DNA of 64,000 nucleotides from Paenibacillus ihbetae (GCF_002741055.1 NZ_CP016809.1:3822501-3886500); one strand, 5' to 3'. Counted from the first letter of the stretch, positions 9,025-19,518 are shown. A program made the numbers and translations. Notes: generated by a model not told the origin, from the letters alone.

Positions 9025-9802
9025 GGGCGAACCCCCTTGATGCCGGTCCATCGGTCCGGCCCGCCGATGCGAAGGAGGCCAGCTTCTTGCGGACGATAAG
9101 CGGGTGCTCTCCGTTCTGAATGGCCAGTATCCCTTCCAACAAGAGCTCCATATTTACAATTTCTTCTTCGGAACGTGCTTTAATCTTCGTTGCAATGGGC
9201 AAAAAGATAATATTGGCGCTCGCAACACCGTACAGAGTGGCTGTGAACGCGACGGCAATCGAAGGGCCGAGATTCGTGGGCTCCTGCAAACTGCCGAGCA
9301 CATGGATCAATCCCATGACGGTTCCGATAATCCCCATCGTGGGCGCATAGCCTCCGGCGGATTCGAAAATTTTGGCATAGCCCTCGTGCTTCTGCTCGGC
9401 GGCCTGAATCTCAAGCTCAAGGATTTGGCGGACCATTTCGGGGTCGGTGCCGTCGACGACCATCTGCATCCCTTCTCTCAGAAAAGGATCGGCATGCCCG
9501 TCCGATACGCTTTCCAGGGCCAGAACGCCGTCTCTTCGGGCAATGACCGACATATCGGCCAGCGAATCGATAAGCTCCCCCGGTGAACGTACGCTGCGGC
9601 CGAAGGCCAGCCGGAGGGCGGCGGGGATGGTTCTTAGACGGGAGAGCGGGAAGCTGATGAGCACAGCAGCAAGGGTTCCGCCGAACACGATCAGCGCTGC
9701 CGCGCCCTGCATGAGACCGCCGATATGCCCGCCTTCCCAGAGAAAGCCTCCGATGAGCGCCGCGAGTCCGGCCAGGATGCCGATAATAATGGTTATGTCC
9801 AT
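9008..9802 (-). CDS. motA: Flagellar stator protein MotA/MotP family
   Basis: The 264-residue protein has four membrane helices in the MotA pattern, two near the N-terminus (with GGTLAAVLISFP) and two in the C-terminal half (PTMGIIGTVMGL and ATLYGVASANIIFLP). A cytoplasmic loop between them carries the charged residues that contact FliG. It forms the ion channel with the MotB-family partner, whose start codon lies inside its 3' end. AAGGAG is 14 bases before the ATG, longer than usual, but no better in-frame start is visible. No other flagellar genes are nearby, as is normal for motAB. Confidence 0.9.
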   Translation of the reverse strand: MDITIIIGILAGLAALIGGFLWEGGHIGGLMQGAAALIVFGGTLAAVLISFPLSRLRTIPAALRLAFGRSVRSPGELIDSLADMSVIARRDGVLALESVSDGHADPFLREGMQMVVDGTDPEMVRQILELEIQAAEQKHEGYAKIFESAGGYAPTMGIIGTVMGLIHVLGSLQEPTNLGPSIAVAFTATLYGVASANIIFLPIATKIKARSEEEIVNMELLLEGILAIQNGEHPLIVRKKLASFASAGRTDGPASRGFAHEWTE

Positions 9803-9951
9803 AATGCAGTTATCATCTCCTTTATGTATAGTTAAAACATGATTGAACTCGCTGGAAACCGTTTAAGGCAATTAAAAAACAGCCGAAAAGGGCGCGTGTG
9901 CCCGCGCTCGATTTACCGGATCGCGGGCTGCCGAATATTCCGTGAAATTGT

Positions 9952-10000
9952 TTGCATCAAAAAAACGTAAAGGGTATAATGAGACGGGAACAGATATTCT
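9952..10000 (+). promoter_or_regulatory. uvrB promoter with LexA-like box
   Basis: TTGCAT (9952-9957) and a perfect TATAAT (9975-9980) are separated by 17 bp, a strong sigma-A promoter. Directly after the -10, GGAACAGATATTCT (9987-10000) matches the Gram-positive LexA/DinR consensus CGAACRNRYGTTYC at 11 of 14 positions, including GAAC and the RNRY centre. A repressor there would cover the transcription start, fitting SOS control of uvrBA. The remaining upstream part (9803-9950) holds only a 7-bp GCCCGCG hairpin. Confidence 0.6.
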
Positions 10001-10109
10001 TATTCCTGATAACCGACACCACTAATTTCCCAATATCTATATCATCGGGAAATTTCGACATATCTTTTAGTACGAATTACATTTTAGAGCATAAGGGTGA
10101 TGATGGACA

Positions 10110-12101
10110 ATGAGCGATTTAGTTGTCAGTACCAAATCCTTTGAGATTGAGTCCGAGTTCCAGCCGCAAGGCGACCAGCCGGCTGCGATCGAGCAGTTGG
10201 TTGAAGGGCTGCGCCAGGGGAAGAAGCACCAGACGCTGCTGGGCGCAACAGGAACCGGCAAGACGTTTACGATCGCGCAGACCATCGCCAGAGTAAACCG
10301 GCCGACCCTTGTCATTGCGCATAACAAGACGCTTGCCGCACAGCTGGCGAGCGAATTCAAGGAGTTTTTCCCGAACAACTCGGTTGATTACTTTGTCAGC
10401 TACTACGATTACTATCAGCCGGAAGCGTACATCCCTTCTTCCGATACGTATATCGAGAAGGATTCCAGCATCAACGAAGAGATCGATAAGCTTCGCCACT
10501 CGGCCACCAGCTCGCTGTTCGAGCGGCGGGACGTCATCATCGTTGCGAGCGTATCCTGCATTTACGGCTTGGGATCGCCGAAGGAGTACGGGGAATTGCT
10601 GCTCTCGCTCCGGGTAGGCATGGAGAAGCCGCGCAATCAGATTCTGGCGCGGCTTGTTGATATTCAGTACCAGCGCAACGACATCAATTTCGTCCGCGGC
10701 ACGTTCCGCGTCCGCGGAGACGTCATCGAGATTTTCCCGGCCTCGAAGGGCGAGCATGCGGTTCGCGTCGAGCTGTTCGGCGACGAGATCGAGCGGATCA
10801 CGGAGATTGACGTCCTGACGGGAGAGCTGGTCGGAGAGCGCGAGCATATTGCGATCTTCCCGGCCTCCCACTTCGTAACCCGCGAAGAGACGATGCGGGT
10901 TGCGCTGATCAATATCGAGCGGGAGCTGGAGGAGCGCCTTGAGCAGCTCCGTTCCGAGGGCAAGCTGCTCGAAGCGCAGCGGCTGGAGCAGCGTACGCGC
11001 TATGATATCGAGATGATGAAGGAAGTCGGATTCTGCTCCGGCATCGAGAACTATTCGGGGCCGCTGACATTCCGGGAGCCGGGGGCAACCCCGTATACGC
11101 TGCTCGATTATTTCCCGGACGATATGCTGATCGTGATCGACGAGTCGCACGTGACGCTGCCTCAGATCCGGGCTATGTACAACGGGGACCGCGCCAGGAA
11201 GACAGTGCTCGTGGAGCATGGATTCCGTCTGCCGTCGGCGCTCGATAACCGTCCGCTGAAGTTCGAGGAGTTCGAGGAGAAGGTCAACCAGATCATCTAT
11301 GTGTCCGCAACGCCGGGACCTTATGAGCTTGAGCACTGCGATACGATGGTCGAGCAGATCATCCGGCCGACCGGGCTGCTTGATCCGATCATTGACGTGA
11401 GGCCGACGGAAGGACAGATCGACGATCTGATCGGCGAGATCCGGGAGCGGGTTGACCGTGACGAACGTGTGCTGATTACGACCCTTACGAAGAAGATGGC
11501 GGAAGACTTGACCGATTATCTCAAGGAGATCGGCATCAAGGTCCGCTACATGCACTCCGATATCAAGACGCTGGAGAGGATGCAGATCCTGCGCGACCTG
11601 CGCCTGGGGACATTCCACGTGCTGGTCGGGATTAACCTGCTGCGGGAAGGCCTTGACCTGCCGGAGGTGTCCCTCGTAGCGATTCTGGACGCGGATAAGG
11701 AAGGCTTCCTCCGCTCCGACCGGTCCCTGATCCAGACGATCGGCCGCGCCGCCCGGAACTCGGACGGCAAGGTCATCATGTACGGAGACAAGATCACCGA
11801 TTCGATGGATCGGGCGATTAAGGAGACGGAGCGCCGCCGCAGCATTCAGGTTGCCTACAACGAGAAGCACGGCATTACGCCGCAGACGATCCGCAAGAAG
11901 GTGCGGGACGTCATTGAAGCGACGAAGGTGGCCGAGGGCAAAGCGGACTATTTGGCCGGCGACAAGCAGAAGATGTCGAAGAAGGAGCGTCAAAGCCTGA
12001 TTCAGCGTCTGGAAGCCGAGATGAAGGACGCGGCGAAGAATCTCCAGTTCGAGCGGGCGGCAGAGCTTCGTGATGCGCTGCTGGAGCTGCAAGCCGAGTA
12101 A
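10110..12101 (+). CDS. uvrB: Excinuclease ABC subunit B
   Basis: The 663-residue protein is full length for UvrB, the helicase-like damage-verification subunit of nucleotide excision repair. Walker [11 protein letters not shown] is near residue 48, followed by the beta-hairpin region [12 protein letters not shown] that clamps the DNA strand. The DESH box and helicase motifs V-VI ([24 protein letters not shown]) are intact. The C-terminal UVR domain for UvrC/UvrA contact is present ([19 protein letters not shown]). AAGGGTGA precedes the ATG. It is followed 183 bp later by uvrA, and a promoter with a LexA-like box lies upstream. Confidence 0.98.
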   Translation: MSDLVVSTKSFEIESEFQPQGDQPAAIEQLVEGLRQGKKHQTLLGATGTGKTFTIAQTIARVNRPTLVIAHNKTLAAQLASEFKEFFPNNSVDYFVSYYDYYQPEAYIPSSDTYIEKDSSINEEIDKLRHSATSSLFERRDVIIVASVSCIYGLGSPKEYGELLLSLRVGMEKPRNQILARLVDIQYQRNDINFVRGTFRVRGDVIEIFPASKGEHAVRVELFGDEIERITEIDVLTGELVGEREHIAIFPASHFVTREETMRVALINIERELEERLEQLRSEGKLLEAQRLEQRTRYDIEMMKEVGFCSGIENYSGPLTFREPGATPYTLLDYFPDDMLIVIDESHVTLPQIRAMYNGDRARKTVLVEHGFRLPSALDNRPLKFEEFEEKVNQIIYVSATPGPYELEHCDTMVEQIIRPTGLLDPIIDVRPTEGQIDDLIGEIRERVDRDERVLITTLTKKMAEDLTDYLKEIGIKVRYMHSDIKTLERMQILRDLRLGTFHVLVGINLLREGLDLPEVSLVAILDADKEGFLRSDRSLIQTIGRAARNSDGKVIMYGDKITDSMDRAIKETERRRSIQVAYNEKHGITPQTIRKKVRDVIEATKVAEGKADYLAGDKQKMSKKERQSLIQRLEAEMKDAAKNLQFERAAELRDALLELQAE

Positions 12102-12284
12102 GAAGCTTATCTTATCGGAGCTCCGTATTAGGCGAGTCATGCCCGGCAATTAGCTTCCCGCGGGCATTATGATTATGCTGGATTTTGGATTTGGATAACA
12201 AGGAGGACGGCCCAAGGAGGTCGTTCTTCTTGGTTCATATATACAGGCTTATATTTTTATGCACGGAGTAGGAGATGATATCGT

Positions 12285-15152
12285 TTGGCCAGTGAGAATA
12301 TTGTGATAAAAGGCGCACGCGCACACAATTTGAAGAATATCGACATCACGATCCCGCGCGACAAGTTTGTTGTGCTGACCGGACTTAGCGGCTCGGGCAA
12401 ATCCTCCCTCGCGTTTGACACCATTTATGCCGAGGGGCAGCGCCGGTATGTCGAATCGCTCTCCGCATATGCCCGGCAGTTCCTTGGGCAGATGGAGAAG
12501 CCGGATGTGGATTCGATCGACGGTCTGTCCCCGGCCATCTCGATCGACCAGAAGACGACCAGCCGCAACCCGCGTTCGACCGTAGGTACGGTCACCGAAA
12601 TTTATGATTATCTGCGGCTTCTGTTTGCCCGGATCGGGCATCCCCACTGTCCGGAGCACGGTGTGGAGATAACGTCCCAGACGGTAGAGCAGATGGTGGA
12701 CCGCATTATGCAGTACCCGGAGAAGACAAGGCTGCAAATTTTGGCCCCGGTCGTTTCCGGACGCAAAGGCGAGCATAAGAACCTGTTCACGGACATTGCG
12801 AAGCAGGGCTTCGTCCGCGTGCGGGTCGACGGCGAGCTTCGCGACCTGTCCGAGAGTATTGAGCTCGAGAAGAACAAGAAGCATACCATCGAGGTTGTCG
12901 TTGACCGCATCGTCGTTAAAGAGGATATCGAGGCGCGCCTGGCAGACTCCATCGAGACCGCGCTTAACCTGTCCGGCGGGCAGCTGCTGGTCGATATTAT
13001 CGGCCAGGAGGAGCTGCGGTTCAGCTCGAACTTTGCCTGCCCGATCTGCGGATTCAGCATGGAAGAGCTGACGCCGAGAATGTTCTCCTTCAATACCCCG
13101 TTCGGTGCGTGTCCGGATTGCGACGGCTTGGGCGTGGAGATGATCGTTGATCCCGAGCTGCTGGTGCCGGACACGAGCAAGAGCATCGAGGAAGGGGCAT
13201 TTTTGGCCTGGAGCGGCGGCACATCGACGTATTACCCGCAATTCCTGAAATCGGTATGCCAGCATTACGGCATTCCGCAGGATGTGCCTGTGAGCGAATT
13301 AAGCCAGGAGCAGATGAATAAGCTGCTGTACGGAACGGGCAACGAGAAGGTGCACTTCCGTTATGAGAATGATTTCGGACAGCGAAAGGAAGCGTATGTC
13401 ACCTTCGAGGGTATCATCCCGAACCTGGAGCGCCGTTATCGCGATACGAATTCCGAGGGCATTCGCGAATATATCGAAGGCTACATGAGCAGCAAGCCGT
13501 GCGATGTATGTAAAGGGCACCGTCTCCGCAAGGAGAGCTTGGCCGTTACGATCAATGACCGTAACATGGCTTATGTTACCAGCCTGTCGATCGGAGAGTC
13601 GCTGAAGTTTTTCGAATCGCTGGATTTGTCCGAGAAAGAGCGGCAGATCGCCAATCTGATTCTGAAGGAAATTCATAGCCGGTTGGGCTTCCTCGTCAAC
13701 GTGGGTCTGGATTATTTGACCCTCAGCCGTTCGGCAGGGACCCTCTCCGGCGGCGAAGCGCAGCGGATCCGGCTCGCGACGCAGATCGGCTCAAGCTTGA
13801 TGGGCGTACTGTATATTTTGGACGAGCCCAGCATCGGTCTGCACCAGCGGGATAATGACCGCCTGATTTCCACGCTGGAGCATATGCGTGATCTCGGGAA
13901 CACGCTCATCGTTGTTGAGCATGACGAGGACACGATGATGGCTGCCGATTACATTATTGACATCGGCCCGGGTGCAGGTATTCATGGCGGGCAGGTTATT
14001 GCCCAAGGAACGCCGAAGGAAATTATGGAGGACCCGAATTCTCTGACCGGCCAATACTTGAGCGGCCGCAAGTTCATCCCGGTTAATCTGGAGCGCCGGA
14101 AGCCGGATGGACGCTGGCTCGAAATCAAGGGAGCGAAGGAGAATAACCTCAAGAACATCAACGTCAAGTTTCCGATTGGCGTCTTTACGGCGGTAACGGG
14201 CGTGTCCGGTTCAGGGAAATCGACCTTGGTGAACGAGATTCTGTATAAGACGCTTGCTCGGGATTTGAACAAAGCAAAAGTACGCCCGGGTCAGTACCGT
14301 GAGATCAAGGGACTTGAGCATGTCGAGAAAGTGATCGATATCGACCAGTCGCCGATCGGCCGTACGCCGCGCTCCAACCCGGCAACGTATACCGGCGTGT
14401 TCGACGATATTCGGGACATCTTCGCCCAGACGAACGAAGCGAAGATCCGCGGATACAAGAAAGGCCGCTTCAGCTTCAACGTCAAGGGCGGCCGCTGTGA
14501 GGCCTGCCGCGGCGACGGCATCATCAAGATCGAGATGCACTTCCTGCCGGATATTTATGTGCCATGCGAAGTATGCAAGGGCAAACGGTATAACCGAGAG
14601 ACGCTGGAGGTTAAATACAAAGGCAAAAATATATCGGAAGTGCTGGAGATGACGGTGGAGAATGCCACCGAGTTCTTCCAGAACATTCCGAAGATCCACC
14701 GAAAGATGCAAACGCTGATGGATGTCGGTCTCGGATATATTACGCTCGGTCAGCCGGCCACGACGCTGTCCGGCGGCGAGGCGCAGCGCGTGAAGCTGGC
14801 TTCGGAGCTGTATCGCCGCAGCACGGGCAAGACGATGTATATTCTGGATGAGCCGACCACGGGCTTGCATGTGGACGATATCGACCGCCTGCTTACCGTG
14901 CTTCACCGGCTAGTCGATTCCGGCGAATCGGTGCTGGTCATCGAGCATAATCTGGATGTCATCAAGACGGCGGATTATATCATTGACCTGGGTCCGGAGG
15001 GCGGAAGCGGCGGCGGCACCATCATCGCTACCGGAACGCCGGAGGACATCGTGAAGGTGCCTCAGTCCTACACAGGCAAATATCTGAAGCCGATATTGGA
15101 ACGCGACACGAAGCGGACGGCGGAGCTGAATCGGGTAGAGGCTGCCCGTTAA
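12285..15152 (+). CDS. uvrA: Excinuclease ABC subunit A
   Basis: The 955-residue UvrA is the damage-recognition ATPase. It has two ABC modules, each with Walker A ([10 protein letters not shown] near residue 32; [10 protein letters not shown] near 640) and signature LSGGEAQR. Zinc-binding cysteine pairs are seen in CPICGF...CPDCDG and CEACRGDG...CEVCKG. Translation starts at TTG 12285 with TAGGAGA 9 bases before it. The product works with UvrB from the gene upstream. The 183-bp gap between them contains an AAGGAGG followed by a possible 13-codon TTG-started reading frame (12230-12271), which may be chance. A strong terminator follows. Confidence 0.98.
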   Translation: MASENIVIKGARAHNLKNIDITIPRDKFVVLTGLSGSGKSSLAFDTIYAEGQRRYVESLSAYARQFLGQMEKPDVDSIDGLSPAISIDQKTTSRNPRSTVGTVTEIYDYLRLLFARIGHPHCPEHGVEITSQTVEQMVDRIMQYPEKTRLQILAPVVSGRKGEHKNLFTDIAKQGFVRVRVDGELRDLSESIELEKNKKHTIEVVVDRIVVKEDIEARLADSIETALNLSGGQLLVDIIGQEELRFSSNFACPICGFSMEELTPRMFSFNTPFGACPDCDGLGVEMIVDPELLVPDTSKSIEEGAFLAWSGGTSTYYPQFLKSVCQHYGIPQDVPVSELSQEQMNKLLYGTGNEKVHFRYENDFGQRKEAYVTFEGIIPNLERRYRDTNSEGIREYIEGYMSSKPCDVCKGHRLRKESLAVTINDRNMAYVTSLSIGESLKFFESLDLSEKERQIANLILKEIHSRLGFLVNVGLDYLTLSRSAGTLSGGEAQRIRLATQIGSSLMGVLYILDEPSIGLHQRDNDRLISTLEHMRDLGNTLIVVEHDEDTMMAADYIIDIGPGAGIHGGQVIAQGTPKEIMEDPNSLTGQYLSGRKFIPVNLERRKPDGRWLEIKGAKENNLKNINVKFPIGVFTAVTGVSGSGKSTLVNEILYKTLARDLNKAKVRPGQYREIKGLEHVEKVIDIDQSPIGRTPRSNPATYTGVFDDIRDIFAQTNEAKIRGYKKGRFSFNVKGGRCEACRGDGIIKIEMHFLPDIYVPCEVCKGKRYNRETLEVKYKGKNISEVLEMTVENATEFFQNIPKIHRKMQTLMDVGLGYITLGQPATTLSGGEAQRVKLASELYRRSTGKTMYILDEPTTGLHVDDIDRLLTVLHRLVDSGESVLVIEHNLDVIKTADYIIDLGPEGGSGGGTIIATGTPEDIVKVPQSYTGKYLKPILERDTKRTAELNRVEAAR

Positions 15153-15178
15153 GAGCTGCCGCTTCCTGAAGCCTTGCG

Positions 15179-15217
15179 GAGCGCCCGATGAATGGATCAT
15201 CGGGCGCTCTTTTTTTT
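15179..15217 (+). terminator. Rho-independent terminator of uvrBA
   Basis: A perfect 13-bp GC-rich stem (15179-15191 GAGCGCCCGATGA with 15197-15209), a 5-nt loop and a run of eight T residues directly after the stem form a textbook intrinsic terminator 27 bp after the uvrA stop codon. Confidence 0.95.
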
Positions 15218-15507
15218 GGGGAGTGGAATGGCTTCAGAAACCCGAACGTTGGCGTGATGCCATACGAATAAATGACCAGCATAGGCGGCCATCCTAAGGA
15301 TGGAAGTTTAGTCTGATCTTACCTTCAGGATAGGATCATTCCAGCTCCAGGATATAACAGCGATCGGGAAGGACGATCCGCCGCTGCAGCGGCCTTTGTG
15401 CGATGATCCAAGCCCAAAGAATATGATCATTTTCACGCCAAAAACGAAGTGACTGGTTAAATATGAGAAATTTCTATGACTTTTTTTCATTTTGTGACCA
15501 CTGGGAC

Positions 15508-15536
15508 TTGCATCTTGGCGGACACACGGATAACAT
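15508..15536 (+). promoter_or_regulatory. Candidate promoter of the small membrane protein gene
   Basis: TTGCAT (15508-15513) and TAACAT (15531-15536) are separated by 17 bp and lie 55 bp before the start codon at 15591. The rest of the 440-bp region after uvrA (15218-15507) holds no gene I can support. Confidence 0.45.
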
Positions 15537-15590
15537 AGAAGAAGATATGCAAATTTGCCCGAGAAAGAAACTCACGAGGAGGTACGTCTC

Positions 15591-15797
15591 ATGTTCCTTG
15601 CAGCTGTATCGGATGCAACTGCCAAGTTCAAGTATTTCGATATCTTTATGATCCTGTTCACCATTCTCATTTTTGTTGGTGTGGTTCGCTTGCTGACGGC
15701 CCGCCAAAAAAATAAATTCGCAATCGCTTTCGGTATCGTCAGCTTGCTCGTGTTCCTGTACTCGGACTACGCGATGGTTACCGGTTGGTTCAAATAG
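15591..15797 (+). CDS. Small two-helix membrane protein, DUF2759-like
   Basis: The 68-residue product starts at ATG 15591, eight bases after a strong GAGGAGG; an upstream in-frame ATG at 15555 lacks such a site. Two hydrophobic helices (about residues 17-35 and 44-62) flank a short basic loop TARQKNK. The FxIFxxLFTxL...RLLxxR pattern resembles the small Bacillales DUF2759 proteins, an identification from memory that should be tested. Position after uvrBA recalls csbA next to uvrB in B. subtilis, but the sequence does not look like CsbA. Function unknown. Confidence 0.75.
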   Translation: MFLAAVSDATAKFKYFDIFMILFTILIFVGVVRLLTARQKNKFAIAFGIVSLLVFLYSDYAMVTGWFK

Positions 15798-15855
15798 TTA
15801 AACCGTACGGACGATCGTAATGAATGGTCATGACGAAGGGATAATACATACAAAC

Positions 15856-15895
15856 AAGACGCCGCCTGCATGGAGCAGGGAGAGCGTCTTTTTGT
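15856..15895 (+). terminator. Terminator after the small membrane protein gene
   Basis: AAGACGC (15856-15862) pairs with GCGTCTT (15884-15890), with an inner CCTGC/GCAGG stem, followed by a T-rich stretch. It ends the short transcript before the HtrA-like gene. From there to 16165 no further gene is evident. Confidence 0.75.
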
Positions 15896-16165
15896 GTTCT
15901 GTTCGTTCATGTACCGGACAAGGATCCGGCGACTGATCGAATGCGACTTGAACGGTTTACATGGTGCTAGTTGTACCGAAACCCAGTGTAATGCAGCCAT
16001 GCGATTATGTTTGCAGGAATTATTACGCACCTGTCTTGCATTCCGTTCAATAGTGCACGTGATATAGGTCTTAAAGTCATGGTTGCATATGGAAAAATAT
16101 GATAAATTATAGGAGTGAACGTGAAACGGGATCGAGGATGGGACCGGGGAGGAACAGGTGAACAA

Positions 16166-17251
16166 ATGAAGAGACGCGGATACAAAGTGTCAACGGCGCT
16201 GCTGCTGAGCACTGCGCTCATGCTAGGAAGCCATGGGGCCATCTTGGAAGGGGAGGCTGCTGCGGCAGCAAGTAGTTTTATAGTCAAGAGTACATACGAG
16301 CAAGGAACGGTACCAAGCGTGATTAGCCGATTGTCGCCGTCGGTAGTGGGCATTATCGGTAAAGTGGCCCAGGGAACGCCGGGCGAAGTGGATGATCGAT
16401 ATAATCTGGCGCACGGAACGGGCGTCATCTGGAAAGCGGACGGCTGGATCGTAACGAACGCCCATGTGGTGGACGGGCTAAGCGGCATTACCGTCGTTAC
16501 GTCCGATGGCAAGTCCTATAAGGCGAAGGCCGTTTTTAGCGATCCGAAGAGCGATATCGCACTCGTCAAAATCAATGCCAAGTCCCTCAAGCCCGCCGTG
16601 TTCGCGGTAACCGCCCAGGAGGCAGTGGTTGGCGAGACGGTCGTTGCGATCGGCACGCCGATCTCGTTCTCGCTTCGGAACTCCGCTTCGGTCGGGGTGG
16701 TCAGCGGGCTGAACCGGAGCGTTGACGGCTCCTACCGATTGATTCAGACGGATACCGCAATCAATCCGGGAAATAGCGGAGGACCGCTTGTCAATTTGAA
16801 GGGCGAGGTCATCGGCATTAATAGCAAGAAATTCGCCGCTGTCGGCATCGAAAACATGGGCTTCTCCATTCCGGCCGAAACCGTCCGGTATGTTGTCGAT
16901 CATCTGCTGAAGTACGGCGAGGTCCGGAGAGCCACGCTTGGGCTGGAGCTGGAGGAAAGCTGGTCCGCCATTGTCGGGCTGCCTTCGGATGACCCGCTGA
17001 CGGTCACCAAGGTGCTGTCCGCCGAGGCCCAGAAGGCTGGAATAGCGGAGGGGGACGTGCTGTATGGCATCAATGGAAAGCGTGTCTACTCCGTGGTGGA
17101 TATTAACGAGCGGCTGAAGTCCTACACGCCGGGACAGCGGGTTCGCCTGCTGATGCAGCGGGACGGGGATATTGTAAACGTCAGCCTGAAGCTCAGCCGG
17201 GACGGCGCTTCCGCTGTATCGGCTGACGATGAGGGAGGCGAAAGCGCATGA
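16166..17251 (+). CDS. HtrA/DegP-type serine protease with PDZ domain
   Basis: Taking ATG 16166 gives 361 residues that begin with a good signal peptide (MKRRGYK, hydrophobic core, AAAAA). GTG codons at 16115/16121 would only add a charged extension, although AGGAG lies next to them. The trypsin-like domain has the complete triad His100 (VTNAHVVDG), Asp130 (SDIALVKI) and Ser204 (NPGNSGGPL). A single PDZ domain follows (about residues 265-350). Unlike B. subtilis HtrA/HtrB, which have a membrane anchor behind a cytoplasmic N-terminus, this looks secreted or signal-anchored. It overlaps the next gene by 4 bp, so the two are translationally coupled. Likely role: quality control of exported proteins. 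Confidence 0.92.
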   Translation: MKRRGYKVSTALLLSTALMLGSHGAILEGEAAAAASSFIVKSTYEQGTVPSVISRLSPSVVGIIGKVAQGTPGEVDDRYNLAHGTGVIWKADGWIVTNAHVVDGLSGITVVTSDGKSYKAKAVFSDPKSDIALVKINAKSLKPAVFAVTAQEAVVGETVVAIGTPISFSLRNSASVGVVSGLNRSVDGSYRLIQTDTAINPGNSGGPLVNLKGEVIGINSKKFAAVGIENMGFSIPAETVRYVVDHLLKYGEVRRATLGLELEESWSAIVGLPSDDPLTVTKVLSAEAQKAGIAEGDVLYGINGKRVYSVVDINERLKSYTPGQRVRLLMQRDGDIVNVSLKLSRDGASAVSADDEGGESA

Positions 17252-19179
17252 TCATGGGAGAGAGAACCGGAATATCGCGCGGGCTGAGAAAGATGGCTGT
17301 CGGAGCTTTGTCATCGGCGGTACTGCTGGCAGGATTATCGATTCCGGCATGGGGCGATGCGGCATCGGAGAAGCGGGTGCTGACGATTCAGAGCGGCAGC
17401 AGCACGGCTTCGGTCAACGGCAATGCGTACGAAATCGCGAAGCCGGTTGTGCAGCAAGGCGTGCTGATGGTGCCGCTAAGCGTATTCAAGAAAGCGTTTG
17501 GCACCGAGATTCGGCTCGAAGGAGAGAACCGGGTTCGGCTACTGCAGGGGCCGCATACGGTCGTGCTTGTGATGGATAACAAGACGGCCTGGATCGACGG
17601 CAAGAAGGTGCAGCTTCCGGCTGCCCCGACGATGGTCTCCGGAACGCTCATGGTACCACTGCGGAACGTGGCCTCAGGGATCGGAGCTAAGGTAACCTCG
17701 GCTCAAGGAAAGCTGTCGATCAGCCTGACCGTTACCGATAAGGAAGAGAAGCGCGACGAGGATGCGATCAACACGAGCAACGGCAAGACCCGAATCGGCA
17801 ACAGCTATTACGGCTGGAGCATCAATTATCCGTCCTGGATGATGGTCGGGCGAGGCTCGGATGATGAGAGCGGGACTGCATTCAATGACACCACGGGCCG
17901 CTATTACCTGGAGGTGCATGTAACCCCGCAAGAGGTGGAGCTGGACACGGATGATCTCCTCGAACAGCTGGTGAAGGAGGTCGAGGCATCCGGTGACATC
18001 GTGCTGCACGAGGAGAAGATCGAAGCCGGAGCGCTGCCTTATGCCCGCATTGTTTCCCGCGACGTGGACGGCGTGCTGTGGGAAAGCCGGCAGTATTATG
18101 ACAACAAGAAGTTGTACGAGCTGTATTTTGCGGATGCGGAGGCGGTCCACTATCGTGATATGGATAAGCATGCAGGGCTGCTCGGTTCGTTCCGTACCTC
18201 CTATAACGGATCGGATAAGTCGCTTAAAGATATCTCGACCGTCGTGAACGGGCTGCGCGAGGCCGGCAATGCAGAATACGGCATCCGTCTGATGGTGCCG
18301 GCCGGCTGGCAGATTGATAATCGGGAGATGCTGTACGGGGCCGAGAGACAGGGATACTTGTCCGTATCGGTCACATCGGCGCCTACCGGAGCGAACGGCA
18401 CGCTGGCAGCCTGGGCGCAGCGGCTTCAGGATTGGTTCGCGGAGTCGTTCGTGAAGGATGCGTACCAGATCATCGGCGTAACGCCTGTCGAAATTTCAGG
18501 GGTCCGGGGACAGGTTCAGGAAGTGCGGTATACGTACGGGGACAAGTGGATCACGGAATATGAAGTGATGGTCCAGAAGAACGGCTACCGCTACTATTTG
18601 GAATATGCGGTGCCGGAAGGGCAGGAGGCCACGGCCGCGAGCTGGAAGAAGGTGCTGGAATCGGTGGAAATCGATTATGAGGCGGTACCGGAGAACTTCG
18701 GACGAATCGGTGAAGAAGGCTTCCTCACGGACAAGACGCGGATGAGCGCGAAGAGCTCACGGGCATACCGTTATCATATCGATATTCCAAGATATTGGGA
18801 GCCGGTGCGCGACCAGTTCGAGCAGGAGAATATCGAATATGCATTTGCCGGAGGCCGGTTCGAGCTTGCGGTTCAGCAGGACACAACCGCGGAATACGTG
18901 GTTAGCCAGCTGAAGCGTTACTACAATGAAGCCGCGTCTGTGCCGGGCGCATCGCTTAAGCTGCTGGGGATCGAGCAGACGACGGTTGCCGGTGTTCCGG
19001 CGGTGTCCTTCAACGTGCATCAGGTCAAGAATGGCATTGAATATACGACCCGGGAGCTGGTATTCGAGAATGGCGGCATTACCTACACGATCATCACCAC
19101 GCTGAATGATGCCAATGCAACGGAAGCCCAGCAGTCTGCACTCGAACGGACGCTGTCCTCCTTTGAGTTCGTTAAGTAA
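17248..19179 (+). CDS. Secreted protein with copper amine oxidase N-terminal-like domain
   Basis: The 643-residue product has a signal peptide ending near AWGDA (about residue 38). A copper-amine-oxidase N-domain (about 40-155) follows, with its two MVPL repeats (LMVPLSVFKKAFG and LMVPLRNVASGIG). This stalk-like domain is common in Paenibacillus surface proteins and has no oxidase activity by itself. The remaining 480 residues appear to hold three related alpha/beta units, each starting with a pattern like YGWSINYPSWM, YGIRLMVPAGWQ or YRYHIDIPRYWEP. The start overlaps the protease stop (ATGA). I infer a cell-surface partner or substrate of that protease; function is unknown. Confidence 0.85.
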   Translation: MIMGERTGISRGLRKMAVGALSSAVLLAGLSIPAWGDAASEKRVLTIQSGSSTASVNGNAYEIAKPVVQQGVLMVPLSVFKKAFGTEIRLEGENRVRLLQGPHTVVLVMDNKTAWIDGKKVQLPAAPTMVSGTLMVPLRNVASGIGAKVTSAQGKLSISLTVTDKEEKRDEDAINTSNGKTRIGNSYYGWSINYPSWMMVGRGSDDESGTAFNDTTGRYYLEVHVTPQEVELDTDDLLEQLVKEVEASGDIVLHEEKIEAGALPYARIVSRDVDGVLWESRQYYDNKKLYELYFADAEAVHYRDMDKHAGLLGSFRTSYNGSDKSLKDISTVVNGLREAGNAEYGIRLMVPAGWQIDNREMLYGAERQGYLSVSVTSAPTGANGTLAAWAQRLQDWFAESFVKDAYQIIGVTPVEISGVRGQVQEVRYTYGDKWITEYEVMVQKNGYRYYLEYAVPEGQEATAASWKKVLESVEIDYEAVPENFGRIGEEGFLTDKTRMSAKSSRAYRYHIDIPRYWEPVRDQFEQENIEYAFAGGRFELAVQQDTTAEYVVSQLKRYYNEAASVPGASLKLLGIEQTTVAGVPAVSFNVHQVKNGIEYTTRELVFENGGITYTIITTLNDANATEAQQSALERTLSSFEFVK

Positions 19180-19287
19180 TGTCCACGCAGGGCTATGGCG
19201 TGGAGTGCCGAGATAATGAGTTAACCTTATGAGGTTCCAAGATGATGAGGAGTTGGATGGAAATAAGGGCGATCTCGGCCCGGGCCG

Positions 19288-19338
19288 AATCGCCGTCCCC
19301 AAGAGCACCATTTGGTGCAGGGACGGCGATTTTTTTTT
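19288..19338 (+). terminator. Intrinsic terminator after the protease/surface-protein operon
   Basis: AATCGCCGTCCC (19288-19299) pairs perfectly with GGGACGGCGATT (19320-19331), with an inner GCACC/GGTGC stem, and runs into a tract of nine T residues. A 14-bp palindrome TCGGCCCGGGCCGA (19275-19288) abuts the left arm. Confidence 0.9.
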
Positions 19339-19385
19339 GTGCAGGGACGGCGATTTTTTTTTGTGCAGGGACGGCGATTTTTTTT
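19315..19385 (+). repeat. Three tandem copies of terminator 3' arm plus T-tract (24-bp unit)
   Basis: The unit GTGCAGGGACGGCGA followed by eight or nine T residues occurs at 19315-19338, 19339-19362 and 19363-19385. Only the first copy has an adjacent complementary left arm, yet any of the three right arms could pair with it. The copies are identical apart from one fewer T in the last, which points to recent slippage or unequal exchange. Confidence 0.95.
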
Positions 19386-19470
19386 GCTACGGAGCTTGTG
19401 TTGGATGAACCGGGAGGATGAGGGTAGGGGGAGAAAGGGAATGAATTCGGAAGAATCCAATCGAACCGAT

Positions 19471-19518
19471 CGAAGCCGTCAGACGAAATGCTTTCTAAGT
19501 GAAAGATGCCTGGACGGC
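19471..19518 (+). repeat. Intergenic stem-loop resembling one upstream of iolC
   Basis: GCCGTC (19475-19480) pairs with GACGGC (19513-19518) and encloses CTTTC-TAAGT-GAAAG (19491-19505). The pattern CGAAG..GTC..GAAA.GCTTTCT.A..GAAAG.TGC is shared with 41147-41180, suggesting a dispersed intergenic element. It sits about 115 bp before the Tet(M)-like gene. Confidence 0.5.

Noticed and set aside
10119..12149. Very long open frame on the minus strand opposite uvrB (and similar ones opposite other GC-rich genes)
   Set aside because: Such frames arise from codon bias of the real gene on the other strand; composition is His/Arg/Leu-rich and no family motif is present.
12230..12271. Possible 13-codon leader peptide before uvrA with AAGGAGG and TTG start
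   Set aside because: Ribosome-site-like purine runs are common here, the peptide has no regulatory codon pattern and nothing suggests attenuation of uvrA. Chance is more likely.
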